From the NCBI GenBank assembly GCA_027660625.1, contig JAQDNC010000003.1:110886-174885 (forward strand): 64,000 nt of DNA, read 5' to 3'. Under the pieces are notes generated by a model that did no database searches, had not been told where the DNA came from, and saw only the letters and a program-made list of their open reading frames with translations. Source of the DNA: Coriobacteriaceae bacterium AM100-PB1-1D-6A. Lineage in GTDB: Bacteria > Actinomycetota > Coriobacteriia > Coriobacteriales > Coriobacteriaceae. Shown piece by piece: positions 59,443 through 64,000 of this stretch. Each line of letters opens with the position of its first letter. The first letter of the stretch is position 1. The position numbers and the translations under genes are program-made.

Positions 59443-59727
59443 TACTATATTATTTTATCGAACGTCTGTTCTATTATCGCCTATTACAACAGCATTGCGT
59501 TCGCATTCACGGAGCTTTACGGCAGAAGCTATGGGGGCGGCGTGCTTGAGATTCTGCCCAAGGAAGTTGGCAATATCCATGTTCTCAATACCGGCCTATT
59601 GAACATTAATGCCGAGCTAAAAAGAAACGTTATCAGCGTAATTGACGGAGTAGTAAGAAATGGGCGCAATATCGACGAAGCGTTGGATTACATTGATGCA
59701 AAGATACTCGTTGGTATACTTAGTTAG
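59443..59727 (+). pseudogene. C-terminal remnant of an N6-adenine DNA methyltransferase
   Basis: An open stretch of 94 codons after TGA 59440-59442 reads SIIAYYNSIAFAFTELYGRS then YGGGVLEILPKEVGNIHVLN and ends at 59727. The LNSxxxxxxxELxGRxYGGGVLEL-type segment is the C-terminal end of Eco57I/TaqI-class restriction-modification methyltransferases. No motif I or DPPY is left and there is no start, so it is a relic, directly upstream of the intact McrBC operon. The rest of 59317-59822 holds no other gene. Confidence 0.6.
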
Positions 59728-59822
59728 ATTCGATGAAGATACCTGTTGCGCATGTAGACGCATATGGAGAGACATTGCAAGCAAGGCGCCTCGGCAGAGG
59801 CACAAGATAGGCAGTGACCATA

Positions 59823-62003
59823 ATGACCAGCACAAAATTTACTTGGATTAGCTTTTATAAAGAGTTATCTGACAAGCTGCTGACCTATCGAGACAGGCGC
59901 GACGATCTGATAAACAAGCTAGCAACTGTCTATGAATCGATCGGGATGAGTCTCCCTAAGCTTGAGGCAGATGAGCTGCAAGACATCGATCCGTTCACCG
60001 TCTTCGGCCTCTTCAACAAGGGCATCACAGACGCAAACCGGCAAAAGATCATCGCCGGCATCGCCGAGGTGTTCGACATTGGGGCAGATCAGCCCACGGA
60101 CTTCGAGGGCATCCCCGTGCTCAACAACCTCAACGCGACCTTCTATGCCTTCGCCAACGACGAACGTCGCGGCGAGCACGACATCGATAACCTCTGGCAC
60201 GTGTTCGAGGCCGAACTTGCACTGGCCGCCGACGACAACGAGGAAACCCGGAAGGCCTTCGTCGAGGCATTCGATACCACCGTCATCCAGTTCACACTTG
60301 GCTGGAAGCTCACCATGGGCCTCTACTGGGCGAGGCCCTACAACTTCATCAGCCTGGATTCGCGCAACCGCTGGTTCATGGCCGACGTCGCAAAGGCTGG
60401 CACCGCCATCGCCGACATAATGCCGAAGGAAAAGGACTCGCCAGTTCATGACGGAGATCGCTACCTCGCCATTTGCGACACCATCAAGTCGAAGCTCGGA
60501 AGCGAAGAGTGCTCGTATGCAGACTTCCCCTCGTTGACGGCTGCCGCCTTCGTGGAGTCTGAGCGCGTCAACCGCGAGAGGAAGGTCGCCGAGAAGGCTG
60601 CAGCCGAGAAGGCGGAAGAAAATTCCCTTGGAGACGAGGGGGTCAAGACCACACATTACTGGACCTACTCCCCGGGAGACGGTGCCGCGAGGTGGGATGA
60701 CTTCTACGCACGTGGCGTAATGGGCGTCGGCTGGAGCAAGCTCGGCGACGTCGAGAAATACGCCAGCAAGGAAGACATCCGCAAGAACCTGCGCACCCTG
60801 TACAGTAGCAAGTACTCGCAGAAGAACTCCGCGCTCGCGCTCTGGCAGTTCTCGCGCGAAATCAAGCCGGGCGACGTTGTCTTTGCTAAGCGGGGCCGCA
60901 GCGTAATTATTGGTCGCGGCATCGTTGAGGGGGATTACCAATTCGACGAAAATGGCGACTCCTATCCGAACATCCGCAGGGTACGCTGGACGAACAGAGG
61001 AGAGTGGCACACGGAAGACTTCCTCGCCGTGAAGACCTTGACGGACATCACCGCCTATCCCGACCTCGTTGAGAAGCTCAACTCGTTCTTCGAGAACGAG
61101 GGCGGCGAAGTCGAGGAAGACACGGAGGAGGTTGAATACCCAACGTACACGTCCGAGGACTTCCTCTCGGAGGTCTACATGGACGGCGAGCACTACAGGA
61201 CCCTCGTCAATGTCCTGCGCGCGAAGAAGAACATCATCCTGCAGGGTGCCCCAGGCGTAGGCAAGACCTTCGCCGCAAAGCGCCTGGCCTACTCCATGAT
61301 GGGCGTGAAGGACGCCGAGCGTGTGATGATGGTGCAGTTCCACCAGAGCTACAGCTACGAAGACTTCATAGAGGGGTTCCGCCCGAACGCGCAGGGCTTC
61401 GACCTCGAGAAGGGCGCGTTCTACAACTTCTGCAAGAATGCGAAGGACGATTCTGACAACGACTACTTCTTCATCATCGACGAAATCAACCGTGGCAACC
61501 TCTCGAAGATCTTCGGCGAGCTTTTCATGCTCATCGAGAACGACAAGCGCGGGCCCAGGAACACGCTGCAGCTCCTCTACTCGCACGAGCTGTTCTACGT
61601 CCCGAGCAACGTATACCTCATTGGCATGATGAACACAGCGGACCGCTCGCTCGCCATGCTCGACTACGCCCTGCGCCGCCGCTTCGCGTTCTTCGACCTC
61701 CGTCCCGCCTTCGACGCGGAGAGCTTCATCACCTATCAGGAGGGACTTGCCAGTGAGAAGTTCGATAGGCTCATCTCTTGCGTCGTGAAGCTGAACGAGG
61801 CGATCGCGTCCGACGAGTCGCTGGGAGACGGCTTCTGCATCGGCCATAGCTACTTCTGCCGCATGTCCCCGGACGACGTGACGGACGATAAGCTCTCAGC
61901 AATCGTCAACTACGAGCTCGTGCCGATGTTGCGCGAGTACTGGTTCGACGAGCCCACCAAGGTCGACGAGTGGGCCGGCAAGTTGCGCAGGTCAATCCGG
62001 TGA
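59823..62003 (+). CDS. mcrB: McrB-like GTPase with EVE-type DNA-reader domain
   Basis: 726 residues from ATG 59823 (GTG 59814 is possible). Residues about 1-255 are a helical region. Residues about 280-400 have THYWTYSPGDGAARWDDF, GVMGVGWSKLGDV and LWQFSREIKPGDVVFAKRGR, an EVE/PUA-like fold thought to read modified bases. Residues about 450-720 are the McrB AAA+ motor: GAPGVGKTFAAKRLA, FFIIDEINRGNLSKIFGELF and the family signature MNTADRSLAMLD. It drives McrC to cut DNA carrying modified bases, defending against phage. It overlaps mcrC by four bases (GTGA). Confidence 0.92.
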   Translation: MTSTKFTWISFYKELSDKLLTYRDRRDDLINKLATVYESIGMSLPKLEADELQDIDPFTVFGLFNKGITDANRQKIIAGIAEVFDIGADQPTDFEGIPVLNNLNATFYAFANDERRGEHDIDNLWHVFEAELALAADDNEETRKAFVEAFDTTVIQFTLGWKLTMGLYWARPYNFISLDSRNRWFMADVAKAGTAIADIMPKEKDSPVHDGDRYLAICDTIKSKLGSEECSYADFPSLTAAAFVESERVNRERKVAEKAAAEKAEENSLGDEGVKTTHYWTYSPGDGAARWDDFYARGVMGVGWSKLGDVEKYASKEDIRKNLRTLYSSKYSQKNSALALWQFSREIKPGDVVFAKRGRSVIIGRGIVEGDYQFDENGDSYPNIRRVRWTNRGEWHTEDFLAVKTLTDITAYPDLVEKLNSFFENEGGEVEEDTEEVEYPTYTSEDFLSEVYMDGEHYRTLVNVLRAKKNIILQGAPGVGKTFAAKRLAYSMMGVKDAERVMMVQFHQSYSYEDFIEGFRPNAQGFDLEKGAFYNFCKNAKDDSDNDYFFIIDEINRGNLSKIFGELFMLIENDKRGPRNTLQLLYSHELFYVPSNVYLIGMMNTADRSLAMLDYALRRRFAFFDLRPAFDAESFITYQEGLASEKFDRLISCVVKLNEAIASDESLGDGFCIGHSYFCRMSPDDVTDDKLSAIVNYELVPMLREYWFDEPTKVDEWAGKLRRSIR

Positions 62004-63055
62004 TCCGGATACAGAACATCTACCACATGCTCGCCTATGCGTTCCAGACGCTGCAAGGGCAGGGCTACCGCGACATCGCAGCCGAGGAGTTCGACAACAC
62101 CGCCGACCTCCTCGCCGAGATACTGTCACGGGGCGTGAGCCTGCAGCTCAAGCGCGGTCTTGGCCGAGAGTACGTCGACCGCAAGGATATGCTCTCCTCA
62201 CCGAGGGGCAAGATTGAGCTGTCCGAGTCCTTGAAGACGCGCTCAATTCTGCGCAGGCAGCTGATTTGCAGCTACGACGAGTTCAGCACGGACACGCGCA
62301 TGAACCGCATCCTCAAGGCGACGATCATGCTCTTGATTCGCTCGGACATCGACAAGGCGCGCAAGAAGGCACTTAGACGGCTGCTTCCGTACTTCGTGGA
62401 CGTGGAAGACGTGAACCTTTCGGGCGAAGACTGGCACATGCGCTTCGACCGGAACAACCAGGCCTATCGCATGCTCATGAACGTGTGCTGGCTGGTCGCG
62501 AAGGGCCTTCTCCAGACGCGGGAGAGCGGGAGTCTCCGCATGATGGACTTCCTCGACGAGCAGCGAATGAGCCACCTGTACGAGAAGTTCATCCTCGAGT
62601 ACTACAGACGTGAGCACCCAGAGCTTTCCGCAGGGGCGCCGTACATCAGCTGGGCACTCGACGACGGCTTCGGCGATATGCTCCCCGCCATGCACACCGA
62701 CATAACGCTCACACGGGGCAGGACCGTCCTCATCATCGACGCAAAGTACTACAGTCACACGACGCAACAGCAGTTCGACAAGCGAAGCGTCCACTCCGGA
62801 AACCTGTACCAGATCTTCACCTACGTGAAGAACAAGGAAGCGGAACTCGCCAGCACTCACGACCAGCAAAGCGTGTCGGGCATGCTGCTCTACGCCAAGA
62901 CCGACGAAGACGTGCAGCCTGATGGTGTGTATCAGATGAGCGGTAACCAGATAAGCGTGAGGACATTGGATCTGAACCAGCCCTTCGAGACAATACGTTC
63001 GCAGCTCGACGGTATTGCTGAAGCTCATTTCTCAACAGAGGCGGCTTATGTTTGA
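62000..63055 (+). CDS. mcrC: McrC-like restriction endonuclease subunit
   Basis: 351 residues from GTG 62000, which overlaps the McrB stop. N-terminal IQNIYHMLAYAFQTL, central RGKIELSESLKTRSI and ICSYDEFSTDTRMNRILKA are the usual McrC/LlaJI-like patterns. The PD-(D/E)XK nuclease lies near residue 235-260: MHTDITLTRGRTVLIIDAKYY, with Asp, Asp and Lys in order, followed by YQIFTYVKNKEA. It forms the complex with the McrB motor. The next gene starts inside its last codons, so all three are one operon. Confidence 0.92.
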   Translation: MIRIQNIYHMLAYAFQTLQGQGYRDIAAEEFDNTADLLAEILSRGVSLQLKRGLGREYVDRKDMLSSPRGKIELSESLKTRSILRRQLICSYDEFSTDTRMNRILKATIMLLIRSDIDKARKKALRRLLPYFVDVEDVNLSGEDWHMRFDRNNQAYRMLMNVCWLVAKGLLQTRESGSLRMMDFLDEQRMSHLYEKFILEYYRREHPELSAGAPYISWALDDGFGDMLPAMHTDITLTRGRTVLIIDAKYYSHTTQQQFDKRSVHSGNLYQIFTYVKNKEAELASTHDQQSVSGMLLYAKTDEDVQPDGVYQMSGNQISVRTLDLNQPFETIRSQLDGIAEAHFSTEAAYV

Positions 63056-63473
63056 GAGCCTGACAAAACATCCGCCTACGGTTGAGAATGCCGAGGGATT
63101 TGGCAACTGGGTTGTAGACCGAGAGAGCAAGGGCACCATGAACGACCCAATCAAGATGCCCTACGTGAATTACGGAACGACGGTTGCTGACGTTGAACAG
63201 GCAATCTACGACTTCGTCGACGAGCATTCAGAGTACGAGCTCACGCATTACCACGACATACTTGAACGCAACGGACTCGAGTGGAGCAGCCAAGCAATGT
63301 CTGGGGCAGATGTATCGGAACTTGACGGCCAGGCGGTGATGGCGCTTCTGCTCGGAGCCGTGAGAGCAGAACGCTTCTGCGATGGGGCACTGCTCGGCTT
63401 CTTTGGGGACGGGAGCATGAGACGCTGGCTTTTGCGTCTGCGCGAGATTGATGACAAAGGCAGCGATGAGTAA
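63048..63473 (+). CDS. DUF6508-like protein in the mcrBC operon
   Basis: A 141-residue cytoplasmic protein starting 8 bp inside mcrC. The C-terminal stretch DGQAVMALLLGAVRAERFCD then GALLGFFGDGSMRRWLLRLR matches the DUF6508 pattern (xLLTxxxRxERFCEGxLxxxxxxGxxxxILxRL) seen beside restriction and other defence genes. The first part (MPYVNYGTTVADVEQAIYDF) also fits. Function is unknown. Coupling to mcrC suggests an accessory role in this restriction system. Confidence 0.7.
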   Translation: MFESLTKHPPTVENAEGFGNWVVDRESKGTMNDPIKMPYVNYGTTVADVEQAIYDFVDEHSEYELTHYHDILERNGLEWSSQAMSGADVSELDGQAVMALLLGAVRAERFCDGALLGFFGDGSMRRWLLRLREIDDKGSDE

Positions 63474-63655
63474 CAACTTGAGCCTCACCATTGAGATACA
63501 CAGCGATGAAGACGGACGATAGAGTTGCGACCATCTTTCCCAATGAGGGACTTGTCGTCGGATATGGCACGGTGTGGGCCAACAGCAAGACGGAACACGC
63601 GCACTTCCGCATAGATGCTGCAAGCACGTTGGAATGCAACATCTCGGCATGAAAA

Positions 63656-63695
63656 CATGTATGAGGGACAATGGATTAATCACCCCTCATACATG
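63656..63695. terminator. Bidirectional terminator at the end of the McrBC operon
   Basis: CATGTATGAGGG (63656-63667) and CCCTCATACATG (63684-63695) pair perfectly around an AT-rich 16-base loop, just before the stop of the convergent gene at 63700. Confidence 0.85.
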
Positions 63696-63699
63696 CCGG

Positions 63700-64000
63700 C
63701 TAAGCGGCGCGAAGCGTAAAAAACAGACCGCCAAAGAACAGCACGGCACAGGTGCTCACAACCAACTCGAAGTTCGACTTATGCAGCTTTGTCGTGGTAT
63801 CGGACATTGCCTGTCGAATCTTCTCAGACTCCTGCATGACCTTATCGAACTGTTCGTCGGTCAGATTGCCGCTCTGGAGCAGGGCCTGCGTCTCGTCGGC
63901 CTGCATGCTCAGGACTTTCATCTGGCGCATGGCAACAGAGTGGGTGACGCATAATTTCTTTCGCAAATTGACAACCGCATAGCGGAACACGGCCCGCGCC
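63700..64000 (-). CDS. C-terminally anchored coiled-coil protein (partial, cut by window edge)
   Basis: The minus-strand frame is open to the window edge (about 99 residues visible) and stops at 63700. It shows an amphipathic helical segment (VAMRQMKVLSMQADETQALL, LTDEQFDKVMQESEKIRQAM) and a C-terminal hydrophobic helix (ELVVSTCAVLFFGGLFFTL), as in tail-anchored proteins. A GTG at 63990 could be an internal start. The family and role are not known. Confidence 0.55.
   Translation of the reverse strand, partial: ARAVFRYAVVNLRKKLCVTHSVAMRQMKVLSMQADETQALLQSGNLTDEQFDKVMQESEKIRQAMSDTTTKLHKSNFELVVSTCAVLFFGGLFFTLRAA

Noticed and set aside
63506..63652. 48-residue frame after the DUF6508-like gene
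   Set aside because: ATG without a good ribosome site and no known family. It reads smoothly (VATIFPNEGLVVGYGTVW) but cannot be supported as a gene.

Overview
The window reads as a chromosomal segment of a high-GC, Gram-positive gut anaerobe of the Coriobacteriia, most likely Collinsella or a close relative. This is inferred from GC-rich codon use, Gram-positive membrane and lipoprotein signals, an LAGTG-type wall anchor, LuxR and hybrid-kinase families typical of that class, and short GC-rich palindromes scattered between genes. No rRNA or tRNA gene was seen.

Bases 1-20.7 kb are mostly core. In order they hold an EamA transporter end, ung, an SDR and a queuosine-precursor transporter with a candidate preQ1-type leader, prfC, a regularly spaced array of four hairpins, a GntR-ABC operon with an operator over its promoter, a second EamA transporter, a ClC channel, a LOG-family hydrolase and a K+ channel. 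Two hybrid histidine kinases follow: one has two fused solute-binding sensor domains and a signal peptide broken by a 23-bp tandem duplication, the other is paired with a separate lipoprotein sensor. After them come TrmO, an HTH/zinc-ribbon/TipAS protein, a glutaredoxin and a dihydrouridine synthase.

Bases 20.7-30 kb hold a membrane protein bracketed by two ~180-bp palindromic elements, a fused MacB-like ABC transporter, a redox cassette (CD1871A-like small protein, membrane 4Fe-4S protein, TlpA-like lipoprotein) and a divergent two-component system. From 30 to 35 kb there is a membrane protein/trypsin-like protease pair, an IS481 remnant, a PadR-DUF1700 operon and a LuxR regulator. From 35 to 46.6 kb come a 1,456-residue Tat-exported surface protein, an XRE/membrane-protein pair with a clear promoter-operator, a second type IIA topoisomerase (ParE/ParC-like) and an AAA_14/DUF4143 ATPase.

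Bases 46.8-54.9 kb form a regulator-rich block. Its most unusual part is a TetR gene divergent from three overlapping or abutting Sir2-superfamily genes. Two resemble class M (SirTM) sirtuins with zinc-ribbon cysteines and Gln at the usual catalytic His. The middle one lacks the zinc ribbon. None of the lipoylation partners (macrodomain, GcvH-L, LplA2) known for SirTM is nearby. Divergent CMD-cupin/MerR and NAD(P)-reductase/HxlR pairs and a TetR/membrane-protein pair follow.

Bases 55-64 kb are accessory. They hold decayed genes (AAA_14 N-terminus, GyrI-like gene with an amber codon, frameshifted ToxN-like gene with upstream hairpins, DNA methyltransferase tail), three tandem methyltransferase genes behind an 18-bp palindrome, and an intact McrBC operon whose McrB carries an EVE-like reader domain, followed by a DUF6508-like gene. 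This looks like a turning-over defence and mobile-gene region.
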